From NCBI RefSeq assembly GCF_023343835.1, contig NC_064437.1, forward strand, positions 1,312,001 through 1,376,000: 64,000 nucleotides of DNA, read 5' to 3'. The DNA is from Lagopus muta (lineage: Eukaryota > Chordata > Aves > Galliformes > Phasianidae). The notes under the pieces were generated by a model. That model made no database searches and had not been told where the DNA came from. It saw only the letters and a list, made by a program, of their open reading frames with translations. Positions within the stretch are counted from its first letter, which is position 1, and each line of letters opens with the position of its first letter. Position numbers and translations under genes: made by a program. Positions 1 through 27,300 of this stretch are shown in pieces.

Positions 1-14233
<14,233 letters not shown>

Positions 14234-15227
14234 GTTCGCTGCGCGGGAGGGAGGGCGGGGGCCGGGCCGGGGAGGGGTCACATCGCCGCCGCGGCGGCGG
14301 AGGAAACGGCGGCGGAGGGTCGCGGGCTGCGCGGCGGCGGGGAGCGGCGGGAGGGCGGGGCAAGGGCGGAGCCGGGCGGCGCGCCGCGCTGCGTCACCGC
14401 GCACGGGCGGCGGAGGGGCCGGGCCGGGCGAGGCGGGGCAGTCGCACGCGCGCTCGGCTCGACCGTCAATCACTCCGCCAGGCCCCGCCCCCTCGGCCCG
14501 TCCCGTCAGCGCCGCACCTTCGCGGCGGCGGAGCGGTACGGCAAGGCGCCGGGTCTTATCGGTAGGCGGAACCGCTCGGTGCCGCCCACGGGGCCCAAAC
14601 GGTCCGGGTGTTGCTCTGCATCGAGCAAATCGCGCTCCCGCCGGCGTTACTCACGTTGGGGCGCGGAAGGCGTCGTCCCACCGCGGTCCTGGGGAGCGGC
14701 GCCGTGCGCGACGCTGCGGTGGTCCTACGGAAAGGGAAACAAAACACAAAGCGCGTCCTAATGCTGCTGTCCCTAAAGTCATCCCCGTGCGGCTGCAGCT
14801 CTGCCCCACGGGGCCGCGCAAGGGCGCAGAGGCTGCGGGTACGAACCGGCGTCACAGCCACTGACAGAGGCGGGGACGCTGCATTCTGGCTCGACGCTTC
14901 GGGAGAGGCCCCGCGGGGCGACGCTAAGATCACCGCCGCGTGCAGCTTCGCTGACTGAAAGCCCCACAAACCCCGGCCCCGCTCCCCGCCTCAGGGGCGG
15001 AGGGAGCCGCCGCCTCCCCGGGCCGCCGAGAACCTTTGTGCTTCAGTGACAAAGCGGGGACCGGCGCTGCCGCGGCCCTGCCGGCAGGGAGGAGCCCCGG
15101 GGTGGGCAAGGGGAGGCCCGTAGGCCCAGCCCCGCCGGGCACGGAGAGAACCCCGGGGACGGGAGGGCCGCGACGCGGCTCTCTCCCCTCAGGCCGAGCG
15201 GGCGCGAGGAGAGCGGGAGAGAGGGGA

Positions 15228-15258
15228 CCAATCGGCGGCGCCGTTCTTGGCAGCCAAT
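15228..15258 (+). promoter_or_regulatory. Two CCAAT boxes upstream of DNAI4
   Basis: CCAAT occurs at 15228-15232 and again at 15254-15258, both as CCAATCG. NF-Y commonly binds CCAAT next to RFX sites, and an X-box-like motif follows 25 bases downstream. Confidence 0.55.
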
Positions 15259-15282
15259 CGCCGCGCCGCGTCTTTGGGGCGC

Positions 15283-15296
15283 GTTGCCGTGGTTAC
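15283..15296 (+). promoter_or_regulatory. RFX X-box-like motif at the DNAI4 promoter
   Basis: GTTGCCGTGGTTAC fits the X-box pattern GTNRCC-N2-RGYAAC with one mismatch in the second half. It lies 36 bases before the DNAI4 start codon. RFX factors with FOXJ1 drive motile-cilia genes, which suits an axonemal dynein chain. Confidence 0.6.
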
Positions 15297-15331
15297 CGCG
15301 CGACGCGCTGCCCCCTCCGATCAGCGCCGCC

Positions 15332-15366
15332 ATGCCGGGCCCGGACGGAGCGCGGCGGTTATCTGT
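15332..15366 (+). CDS. DNAI4: DNAI4 exon 1
   Basis: Encodes MPGPDGARRLS plus two bases. The start context GCCGCCATGC is strong and the donor is GTGAGTG. It lies in the CpG island. The assignment rests on position and phase, since the N-terminus is poorly conserved. Confidence 0.75.
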
Positions 15367-18300
15367 GTGAGTGCGCGGCCGTGGAGCCCCGGAGGAGAGA
15401 TCTCGGGACGGGTCTCAGCTGCTCCTCGGTTCCCGTTTGCTATTTCAGCCCCAGACTGCAGCATAACGCCTTTGACACTTTTGCTTTACCGTAGTTTCCC
15501 CCAGCCCTGTCCACCACTGAAAAAGCCTCCTTAGAAGCCAAGTGGAGACCTTCTGAAGGAGCTACATTATTCCTTTGCTGTTTCGTGTCCCTTTACTATA
15601 TCATCCTGAACGATGATAGAGAAGAATTCCATTTTAAATGAAAATTAAAGAATAGGTAGTTTTTGTTCATTGTATTCGGTTGATTGTATTTTGTGATTTG
15701 AAACCACTTCTGGTTTCAGAGTGAGACAAAAATTGAGGATCACCTTTGGCAGCCGAAAGCAGGCGAGCTTCTCAGGCCACAGCCACGTCCCCACCTCCAC
15801 GGGCACAGCTGTGCAGAAGGCGGCCCAGGAGCACAGACAGCACGATGTGAGGGTGAGAGGCTGCATAACACTTCCAGTGGGAGTTTTCTGTGGAGTCTAA
15901 AAGCTGTGAGGAGAGGGAAGAGGAAAGCAGTGGTGCAGCTGAACTAAAGAGCTGTGGAGAAGGAAGAAGATCCAAGAGCTCAGTTCAGACTGAAATGACG
16001 AGCGTAGAATCACAGAAATGTTTGAGTTGGAAGGTGCCTTTAAAGGCCATTTGGTCCCACTTCTCTGCCATGAATAGGGACACCCACAGCATCAGTGTCC
16101 AAAACTGATCTACAAGAATAAAAACAAAGCGGTTAGGCACACTTGTTTCTCCATGGTTTAAAAACCCACAGACTGACACAGTTTGCCTTGGTTTGCTTTT
16201 TTTTTTTTTTACTTTTTAGTAGTGGTGTTTTTCTTCTGTTTCTGTGGGGTGAGCGCCTGTCTTGAGAGCCTTCCAGAAGTTAGTGAGATAAGCCAACCAT
16301 ACCTTCCACTTGAGTTAAGAAAAACACAATTTTAAAGTAAGTTATTTGAAAAAAAAATTGTCTGGGCACAGTAATAATGTTCTTCTTCACAATTTAGAAT
16401 GTGTTGATTTGAAGGTGAGCAATTTAAGGTAACAGTGCTCCTAATTTAAGAACTACTTGCTTTCAAATCTAAATGAGATGTTGGCTGTAGCATTTGCATC
16501 CTTTACCTGAAAAACAGAAGATTCTCATAACATTAGCTCAGAGTTCTGTTTAAAAACCATACTGAATGTCAGAGTAAAATGATATTTTGGGCAGTATCAT
16601 ACAAAAAAGACACATGGCTGTTTCTCTGGTTGCTTTTGCTGTCCTGTTAATTTGATACTAATTGTTATGGTCACTGAGGCACTCTTGGTAGTCATAGGAC
16701 AAGTAAGTCAGGAAAGAGAACAGGGATGAACAAGAGGAAGTGTCTCAGATAGAGGGATGGTCACAGATCTTTTCAGATATGTTGCATCATTTCTGTAAAG
16801 ACAGCTCCAAAGAAGACCCAAGCACAGATGAGAATCTTTTAAAGTCTGAATCCTAAAGGGAAAGTGGGGATCGACCCCTCTTTGCTCACACTGGTGGTGT
16901 ATATTAGGCACCATTTGCACAACAGGGATGCCTGTTCTGTCAAGGAGGGTGAATACCTCCGTGTGCTGCCTGGATCGGGGTCTTCTTTTGGTTCAAGATG
17001 ACTGCCATTTGCTTTGAGAAGACAGTGACATTGCTATTATTATTTAAATATTTCTTCAGGTTTTTGATGATGAAGGAAAGGATGTGACACCCCATCCGCT
17101 CTTCCATCCAGATCCCAAAACTGCTGCATCCAAACAAAGCAAGCTCCTGGCATTGAGCGATTCCTCAGGGGCCACAGGATCAGTTTTTCTCCCTTTTTCC
17201 ATGTATCAGACATCAGAGGAGGATGGTAGTTCTGCAGCCCCACACTCAAGGTTAGTCCATTCATTGCTGTCTCTTAACTCACCTATCACAGATGCCTGTC
17301 CTGCAGCGGTCACACATCTGCTCTATCTATTCTATCTATCTATTCTATCTATGCTATCTATGCTATCTATCTATCCTAGCTATCTATCTCTATCTAAGAG
17401 ATAGAATAATGATGCAATGCTAGTTCTGTGTTTCTAGAATAGACACCTGTCAAAGTCATCCTCCGAAATTTGAGGCGTAGTAACAAACAGAACAAGTGGA
17501 ATTTATCATTTCTTGTGACTGAGACTGATTCTGTGCAAGAGCTACTTGCTGACATGCTAATGCATGCAGTTGAAAGCACACTGTGCCACATGCTGCTGTA
17601 ATATTTCTCGCTGTGTTCAAATTCTCCTTCCTAATGCACATTCTTCTGTGTAACATTGCAGAATGGACCGTTTTTAGAGATGGCCACAGTACAAAAATGC
17701 AGACCTACACTCTATAGGTTTTGTAAGGGCTAGGGCTGCAAACACAGATTAGAACCTATTTGTAAGTACGTGACAAAGCACCATCTCAAAAACAAGGACG
17801 GTTGTGTTCCAGTTCTCTGAGCAAGAAGATAAAGCTGAGAAGGGGCATTTGCAGCTCTTCACTGTATTGCCATGGCTATTTCAAATACTTTGCTTTCCTC
17901 ACACTTATCTTTTCAAAAATTGCAATTTGCCAACGTGTGTTTGGCTGTGGGCATAGAAAAATACTCTGGAAACGTAAGATCTGGTTTCACTGACAAGTTA
18001 CAGAGCTGTTTACACTATTTTGCCTGTCTGTGGTACTTCTGAAGTAGCAACAACCCCGTTTCAGAGCCCTGATTTTGTCAGTTCAGATATTCAAAATATT
18101 GCTAGCATAATTACAATTATCTCTTTTAAATTAATTTAATAAGTTACCTCTGTGTACACATATGTATCTATTTCAAAACTCTTGACTTCCAGCTGCTAAA
18201 CAACGTTTCATTACTTATTGGAGCCAAACCTTCAGTACAGAGGGAATAAACAAGGTTTATCTTCTGGGTGACAAATTCAGGTAATTTATGTGAAGAAAGG

Positions 18301-21300
18301 TAAAAACCAATTAGTTTAAAAATGAACAGCAGTGAATGCCATTGCTTTATCAGATGGTGTGCACACATTCACGTTCAGTGGAGAGGAGGCACAATGTATT
18401 TAGTCACACAGACTAAAAAGACAAGTCAAGTCAGCACTGGAAAAATCCCTCAAGTTAAACAAAAACAAGTATTATTTACTCTTTCCTTTGGCAAAGTTAA
18501 TGCCATTGCAATTTCTGAGCAAAAGAGAATGCTCTTTGAAAACACTTTTTGTCATGCTCCCTATGGCAGCTTATTGTGAGAGATAATCCCAGAGACAGGG
18601 ATATTGAGCAGGGGCCAATACACACAAAAATGGCTTAAAAATAGATGGTAAATTAAAAAAGACAACCTTTCTGGAGACGGGCTCTCTTTTAAGAGACAAA
18701 TGAATTGATTTTACCTTAGGACTAATACAACTCTAAAAGATGTCACACCAAATGTCCCTTGTATAATTATAATTGCTCGCAGTTGGCTTTTGTGGAAATC
18801 CGCTTTAAAAACCACCCAACTCTACATCAGTCCTGAGTTTTACTTCTGGTTATTATCACAGCCATCCTCTCTGTGAACATTATCTATTTTTTTTTAACAA
18901 GCTGATCCCTTGAAATGAGTTTCTTGTGCATTTCAAAGATGTTTCAGCACACGCAAAGCCCCGAGGGATCTTAATTCCAGTGGAAACTGTGCTCTCCGTG
19001 TGCGTGGTATCACTCAGCAGGTAACCAACACGTCACATTATTACATGCAAAGAATGAACCTGAGAACTCCACAGCCTCTTTTCAGCAGCTATTTAATGCC
19101 CCAGGATATGCTGTTGGATGAATTCTTCCTCTTTAAGCCTTTTTCCATCCCTTTCATTATTTTCTTTGCAAAGCCTTCCACGACTTCTTTTACAAAGCAA
19201 GCATTCCTGTACATGCTATCACAAAGTCCTCTGTGCTTTATCCTGATAACACTGCTGTTTTCGTAGCGCTTTGCTAACTGGCATCTGGACTCTCACATAC
19301 CATTTCAACTTATTTCTTTGTTATTGAAGGACATCTGAAAGCAGCAGAATTTCTAGATCTACCATGTCAATACCAGAGTCCATGCTAGATGGGATAGCAG
19401 CACCTGGCTCTCTCCAAGACACAGCTGTTAGCTCACCTGGTAAGGAACATACACTGTATAATTATAGATTTAAACTCTTCTTTGGAGCACTGAGATTTGT
19501 GCGGCACCCAGGGCCTCACAGGTTCTGGCTCCTGTTTATTATGGTACCTTCAGAGTTAATTTGCCTTCTTTTGAACTGAGAGCAGAAGTCTCACTTGTTA
19601 ACCTCCTGTAACTTGTCAGATGTACAGGTGAGGCGAGAGGAGATAAAAGAACAAGTGACAGAAGAAGACTTAGACAAGAGAGTGGATATTTATCTCACAG
19701 AGACAGAAACTCTCTGGATGTTGGACTTGCCCCCTGTTGTGGTGTCTGTAGAATCAGAAGATGCTGCAAGAGTTCTGTATGTATACTTGCAATTGCATAC
19801 ATGCATATTGAATGCTCAGCAAACCGAACTTCTCCTGACCACAGGGACCCAACAGGAAGCTCGCAGATGGGTTTGGTGTTCTGGCTGCTCCAGTTTGCCA
19901 CTCATATGTGTCTGAAGCCATACTGGGCTGTATGGGAATGGATGGCACACTGCTGGTGGATTAAGGTCTGGTATAATCCATGTCTGCTGTCAGGATATTA
20001 AAACTCAGAGAATACAATAAGCCCCACTGTTCCCACTGACCATTCCTACAGTCCTGAGTGCTGGATGAAATGGAAACCTACTAATTTCTTTTTGTCTTTT
20101 GGACGCAGCGCCCTTCACTTCTAAGTGATGAGAGTCACATATTTCCAATGAACCAAATTCCAACAAAGACCAAAATTATTTGGAGTGGGGATTTTTACTA
20201 AAGCCCCTCTCTGCTTTTCTGTTGTAGAACAGCGTCACAGGGTGAGAAGCAGCTGCTGAAAGATGATGTGCAGGATGAAACAAAATCTCCAGACACACAC
20301 AAAAAACCCCTAGCAGTTAACATATGACATGGAGCGTAGTTTTCTGTTCAACTGATGGTTACATGATTTGAGAAGAATGAAAACGTTTTTCATGAAGTTA
20401 ATATACACCTGTTTTCTTTTCAAGGGAGCGTAATAAGATGTATGCTGATGTTTGCAAAAACAGACCTGGTAACGATCGCTTTGTAGAGAAAACGATGCAA
20501 ACCATCAATGGAGCCGCAAAGAACAAGGAAGTACAATGTGACAAAATCATCATGGAAGACAAAGGTAAGCTCTGACCATGTAGGAACTACCCAGCAAAGG
20601 ATAGTAAATCAAAGCAGTCTCCCATTTACAACACAGTTCCCTTGCCAGTTGGGTTTTATGCCATTTTGTTTATGCTACCCTCTTGAAATATAAAAGGACA
20701 TAGCCTCCCTTTCCTCTCCCCTAACTTTTCAGTTTCTGTTTCTATTTGCCATAATGCAAAGAAGAAAACCTTTGTTCTGACATTTAAAATCCTGAGGGAA
20801 GCAGAAAGTTGTGGAAGCCTCACAGTAAAATGCAACTTTACAAAATGTTCAAGCTCAAGGCTCTAAGACAATCATAGAGGAATATCAAGGTTGTGGATAT
20901 GGGTACTGAGATTTGCCTCACTCTATATGGGAGGCCAAAGAAAACTATGGGGAATGCTATTCCAAACATTTTTGTGTTCTTTACTAGAAAAAGAGTTGAA
21001 AAGAAGACAATACATCAAAAGGGGAAGTAAAATAAATAGTAATCTGGTCTGAAAATGTATCTTCCCCTTTTGTGTGCCTTCAGCAGCAGCAGGGCTCATT
21101 CCAACCCACATTTGAAGAGCCAGTCACACACAGACAAGGTTGCTGCCTGACTCAGTTTTGAAGCCCCTCTGCCAAACACTCGGGTGTACAGCATAAAAAG
21201 TAAATCTTTGCTCAGCTGCAGATCTTGATAACAACCTACAGACACAAGGGGCTTAAATAACGTGGTGTAACTCATTCCTAGGGATTGTGGTCACTACCTG

Positions 21301-24300
21301 GGACTTGTACGATTCTTTTAACACATTGCAAGTAGAACCTACCTCCAAAGCAGAAGGCAGCAGAGCCCCAGCTGAGAAGAAGAGCACCTCTGGTATGACT
21401 AAAGACGAGGCTACACCTGCAGCTGCTGAGAGAGGTAACATTTTTTGGGAGGCTTACATTTTTTCTGCTTTTTCATCCTTCTAAACAGTGCATAGCATAC
21501 ATTTTCATAACTGATCTTCAGCAAAGACAGAAAGTGACAAAATTGGATGATACTAAGTTACTTTGGACAGTAGCAAGACATAAATTGTGTAAAGAATCCA
21601 GAAGTATCTCATGATATTGATTATTTGAACAATAAGTATTGTTTTGATAATGATGGATATTTCTATGCTTTTTTGGGGGGAGGGGAGAGAGGGAGCATGA
21701 GACACTTTATCCTTCTGAGTTTTATCTGCATAGTAGTATCACATTAAAGCCATACTATCTGATCTTATCTGTTATCAGGCAGCATAACTCCTACGACCAT
21801 TTTGGAAAGTGCTGGTCTTGCCAGAGTCCACGAGGAGGAGAAATGCCACACAGAAGCTACGTTAAGATCAGAAAACTTTCAGCAGCATTTATTTTTCATG
21901 GAGAGGATTCTGATGGAGAATATTTTTCAACCCAAACTCGCAGCTTATCGACAGTTTCCTGTCCTTACCGGTTAGTTTCTTACCCCGTTTCCATCACAAG
22001 GCTTTGTAAACTATTGAGAATCAAGGAAATCTCTCTCTCATTGAAGGTCTTCACAGCTGACCTGCCATTTAAAAAACAGACACAAGAGTTTGTGAGATGT
22101 TAGCCTGCATGGAGCAGCTTTATGCTCTCTGTAACAGGCGTCCCTACAACACTTGGCAGAAGAACTGAATTCGTGAATTCTGAGCTGGCTCATTTCCCTT
22201 ATTGCAGCTAACTGAGACCTACTCAAAATATCAATCAGAACCATTTCCTGGCAGCTAAGATACAGATGAAGTCAGCTATTTCTCCAAGCATTTGTTGCAC
22301 TGTAATGCCTTACTGTTATTTTTAAAGTAAGCAACCTAGACAAAAAGTAAACAGAAGATTCAGCCTGTTAGGTGTGCAACAAAGTGCAGTCACTGAAGTC
22401 TGTCAGAGGCATTACCTGGGCCCAACAGCTAAGTAGTACTGCACCTTTACAGGAGTTTCAATATATGCATAAACTATCTGAAGAAACCACACTGCTTTTA
22501 CTGTTTCATACCTTTCCATGGCATAGAGAGTTGTGAAAGAACTTGAAATGTCTTGAACATAACTGATATCTTCTTTGTCCCTATTGCCACCTTAGCCACT
22601 CTTTTAGTAGTAAAGTTGTCTTAATTCCTCAATTCTTCCATCTATTTTCTTTCTTTTTTTCTGTTCTTTCTTTTTTTTTTTTTTTCCTTGCTGAAAGTGC
22701 AAATTTTCTTCTGATGTGAACAACTGAAATTAACTAAATGAAGTGTTACTACTCAGATTCTACTCTACTATGCATTTTAGATCCTGTTGTTGCGTTGGGG
22801 GCTGGGAGCACATCAGCTGCCATAAAAGAAGCTGAGCAGGAAGAGCATGACAAGGAAGAGATGGATAAGGAAGAGCAGAAGGAAATGCTGAGTGACCCAT
22901 CCATTCTGTCAGAGCTAAATAAAACCTCAGATGAAATGGTACCTCCCAGTTTGGAACAACTGTGGTCCTATAGATGTGATTTAACTCACCAGCACAACGT
23001 GAGCAGCATGGCTTGGAGCAAAGTAAACCTGGTGAGCTAACAAATCACTTCTAAGCTGTTTGTAAAATGTCTACATAATTTTCAATGTAAATGAACTCCT
23101 GATTTTTTTTTTATACATGTTTTTGCACACATCCCCAGTCAGGTTGGTTGTGTTTGCATCACAACACTTGCATTTCATCCTTGCATGTAACAGAATTGCT
23201 GCCTTATTCCCCAGGCTGGACAGGTTTCTGCTACAAGTGTATCACAGCAGCTTTAATTGGTCCCCCATACATCACAGGTGTTTGCCTGAACAACAGCATA
23301 AAGAGAATAAACCTTGTCTGGATGGGAAGCTGAAATTGAAACTTTTTTCCAACAGAGCTCTGTTATGGCCACAACAAAAATAACGTGCAGAAGAAAGGTA
23401 AAAAGCAGGGAATGATGAGAAACATAAATCCACTAAGATTGCTCCGAAGGAAGAAAGAGAAAATAATGACCATGTCACAAGGTTAATATAACATCTAAGG
23501 ATCTGGTGTAGAGTTGGACACCCTTAGATACTGCAGTCTTAGAATTTCAAAGCAAAGAAATGCCTGCTTTTTAAGTGCTGGCTTCACCAACTGGCTGTTT
23601 CAAGTAGGAAAAAAAATAATATTTGAATGGAGCTGAAGACTGAAGTCTTGCTGCTGTTTCTTTAGTCTCCCTTATGGAAAGGAGTGAATTAGATTTATTA
23701 GACCCTATCATCAACAGCTGAAAGTTAAGTTTGAGGCTACCATTATTCTATAGCTAGCAGTGGGAAAGAGGACTGCAGTTGCTGTGACATCCTATTACAG
23801 ACTGCACATTTAAAGTCATAGAATATTGTATATTCATCATTAGCAAGGGATGTTTTTAAAATGGCCATAGGGAGGTGAAAGGGTGGCAAACAACTGATAG
23901 TGACTATCAATACACTTTTTGTTCAACCAATTTCCACTTCTCTAGAAATTCTTTTCTCGTGTCAGGTTCTACTCGTGTAGAACATGAACACATTTCCAAG
24001 CCTTGTACTCAAAGCCACTGTTTGCAGGAAGCTGCCTTTTAAAAATGTATAGCTGCACATGAAGTTAAACTGTGATCTGTCTGTTCATCTGTGGTTCTAG
24101 GATCTTCTAGCTGTTGGTTATGGAGCGTTTGATTTTAAAGAACAGAAGGAAGGCTTGGCATGCTGCTGGTCCCTGAAGAACCCAATGGTAACAGAAGCCC
24201 TGATTTTGTCTTCTTTCTTCTTCTGTGCATTTTTCTGCTGTACTGTTTCTGCTTCATTCATTTCCCCCTTGAAAAAACCCACAAAGACCAAAACCAAAGA

Positions 24301-27300
24301 AGTGGCAAGTAAAGCTGAATTTGGGAGCCCAAACCACACCATTCTGGAAAACCATTTTGCCTGCAGTGCTCAGCCGTGTGCCTGCAGGATGGGGCTTAGC
24401 TCCTGTGCCTGTCTGTCCTCTCAGCTGACAGTGCCAACAGAGGTGCTGGAGGCCCTGCAACATGGCTGTCTGTTTGCACGACCTGCACTCATTGTATGTA
24501 GGCTACCAAACAACCAACAGATGGTTGCAGCTCTCAGGTAATACCAGTCTATTTCAGGCCAGTTAACAATGCAGCCCTCTACATCCCGTTTTCAACCCCT
24601 AGAGCCACCTACCCAAGCCTGTAAATCAGATTTATTATTATTATGGGTAGATCCAGGTGTGCAGACCTTTCTGCAAAGATTTTTGTAGTAGACTGGGAAA
24701 GACCCGGGCACAACAAATGCAAGAAAATCAATTTACTGCTTGTTTTTCTAAACCTACAAACCATTTGTTCGGTGTTTGTAAATTGTGATTACGATACATC
24801 TGTATTTTAAATTTCAGGATTATCCTTTGCAATCCATTTTCTGTTGTACAACGAAATCCTACATCAGAGCAAAGAAAAAAAAGTAAATGAAACATTTAAT
24901 GTTGTCCTCAAGTGCCTACAATGAAGGAGTAAGAGCTGGTGCACACACTGAGACACGGTGCTTTGCAAACCAGCACCTCACTGTCTCCCTTCTCAGGAGC
25001 TCAGTGGCTTCAAGGGTTTCACATTACAACAGAGCAGAATTGGTTCTTTGGCAAGATGGAAAAATAACATGAAAATTGTGTTTTACGGTTTACCTAAAGC
25101 AATTAAATGGTATCTTCAGCTAAATTACTGTAATTAGCAAGGCACTTGCCTTCCAGTTGCAAGACAGAACATGATTGGAGGAACTTTCCAACATGGCACT
25201 GTACTCCTGTCACTGAATCTGAAGAGAACTTGATTTTTAGTTAGTTGGTTTGGAATGGGCTTGTGTAACTCGCTTTACAGTGCCACAATGCTGCAGAGTC
25301 CTCACTTTTCCCCCTAACTTTATCAGTTACAGCAAGAAATAATAAACTGAAGCACTCAGGACGTAGCCTCCAATTTCTGCTTAGAGGCACCCGCTCTGGC
25401 CACCAGCACTTGGGTTTCCAGCACTCCCTAGCAGTTCAGTATCCCACGTTCACAAGACAAATTAAGAAACTAACTAAAAAATGTTCTTGTGTTTCTCTGT
25501 CAGTGGCCAGAGCGTATTTTCCATTGTGAGCATGGTGTTACTGCACTGGATTTTTCTATGGCAACCCCGAACCTTTTAGCAGTTGGGATGTACAGTGGTG
25601 CCATCGTGGTCTACAACGTACAGAGTTCTGACTCCACTACAGAATTCCACAGTGGGTAAGGTTACAATGCTCTGTCATTTCCACCTCAGTCACGTCTCAG
25701 CTGCAAATATTCATTATTTCTTTTTTGCTGTGTGACTAATACAGATTGCACAAGGAGGCTGTGGATGCCCCATCCCTGCAGGCATTCGAGGCCAGGCTGG
25801 ATGTGGCTCTGGGCAGCCTGGGCTGCTGGTTGGTGACCTGCACACAGCAGGGGGTTGGAACTGATGAGCGTTGTGCTCCTTTGCAACCCAGGCCATTTAT
25901 GGTTCTATGATAACAGTGCTCACTAAAGGCTTGTGAATGCTCACTGATGTTGCATAATTTTTTTTTTTATTTCCAACTGTTGTCATTATTTTCTAGTTCT
26001 GGCTAGAAATTCCTTTATAAGCACTCAGAACTGAATATAAAACATGTTTGGTAAAACAAATATGTCCTATTGTAAACAGCACGCTAGGAGATGTGTACAT
26101 TTCTATGTTTTTATGAAAAGCTGAATAGCATTTGTCATAACACTTATCATCCAATACGAAACAGGAAATCAGGTATTTTTCAGAAGTATTGTCTTACTTT
26201 GTTGATCCGTGGTTTCTCTCTGCATTTTTCATCCCAGGGAATGTTCAGCTAAACACACAGGTCCTGTATGGCAACTGAAGTGGGTGGAGTGGGACACAGG
26301 CACAACAGGAGGTCCCAAGAGGGAGAGATTAATCTCCATCTCAGCAGATGGCCGCATAACCCAGTGGCTCATCCAGGAGGGACTGGGTTGCATTGGTAAG
26401 CATTTCCCTGCACAGAGCTAATACCTGAAATTACAATTACTTCTTCTATTGCATGTGATGATCTTGGCACATAGTTATCATATACAAAACATTTCAGAGC
26501 TTGTTGAGAATTCCATTGAAGCATGTGATGGTGCTATGAATAACTGATACCTGTTTGACCAAAACTCTTGTTAATTGCACAGATCTGATGAAAATAAAGC
26601 GAACAAGAAGCAAGAGGAAAAACTTACCAGCTGAGAAAGAAGGGAAAAGCGAAGCTCTGATATCCCAGTGGGCAGCTGGGATGTGCTTTGATTTCCATCC
26701 AAAGGTAGGCTCACAAAGTCCATCCTGGCTGAAGTGCTATCCAGAGAAACCATGCAGCAGAGGTCAGAGTCTCCTCTGGAGCTACATTAACGTGCACCAG
26801 CCTGGATTCAATACTGCTATTTAAAGGCAACTTGGTTTTGAAACAAATTGCTTCTTAATTAGTAACAGTTTGATCCAAAAGGGACGATACGGAAACAAAG
26901 AAGCTCATCCCTGTATGTGAACAGCTATATTGTTTCAGCCACATTACTCACATTTGCTTTGGGCCAGATTCTAGGGCAGCTTTCCTCTGTGTGGGTCAAA
27001 CCCGGTAGAATTCAGCTGTTGAACATCTCCTGAGTCTAGCACTCTGATGTCTCTGCCTCTCCTAATAATCCAGATGATTTCCTTTAATTGTGCACAGAGC
27101 ATTTGAAAAATTCATCCATTCATCCATGTAAGTCACACAAAGGTTTTCAGGAATCACAAATTGCAGCCTCTTGTTCTGCACAGATGGACAACACATGCAC
27201 TAAATCTGACCCTGGCTCTGCTGGACCCACTGCATGTCCATCTCTGCAACACACACAGGCAGCCCGAACCACAGCGTCCTGCCATCTCCACCTGAGCTCT

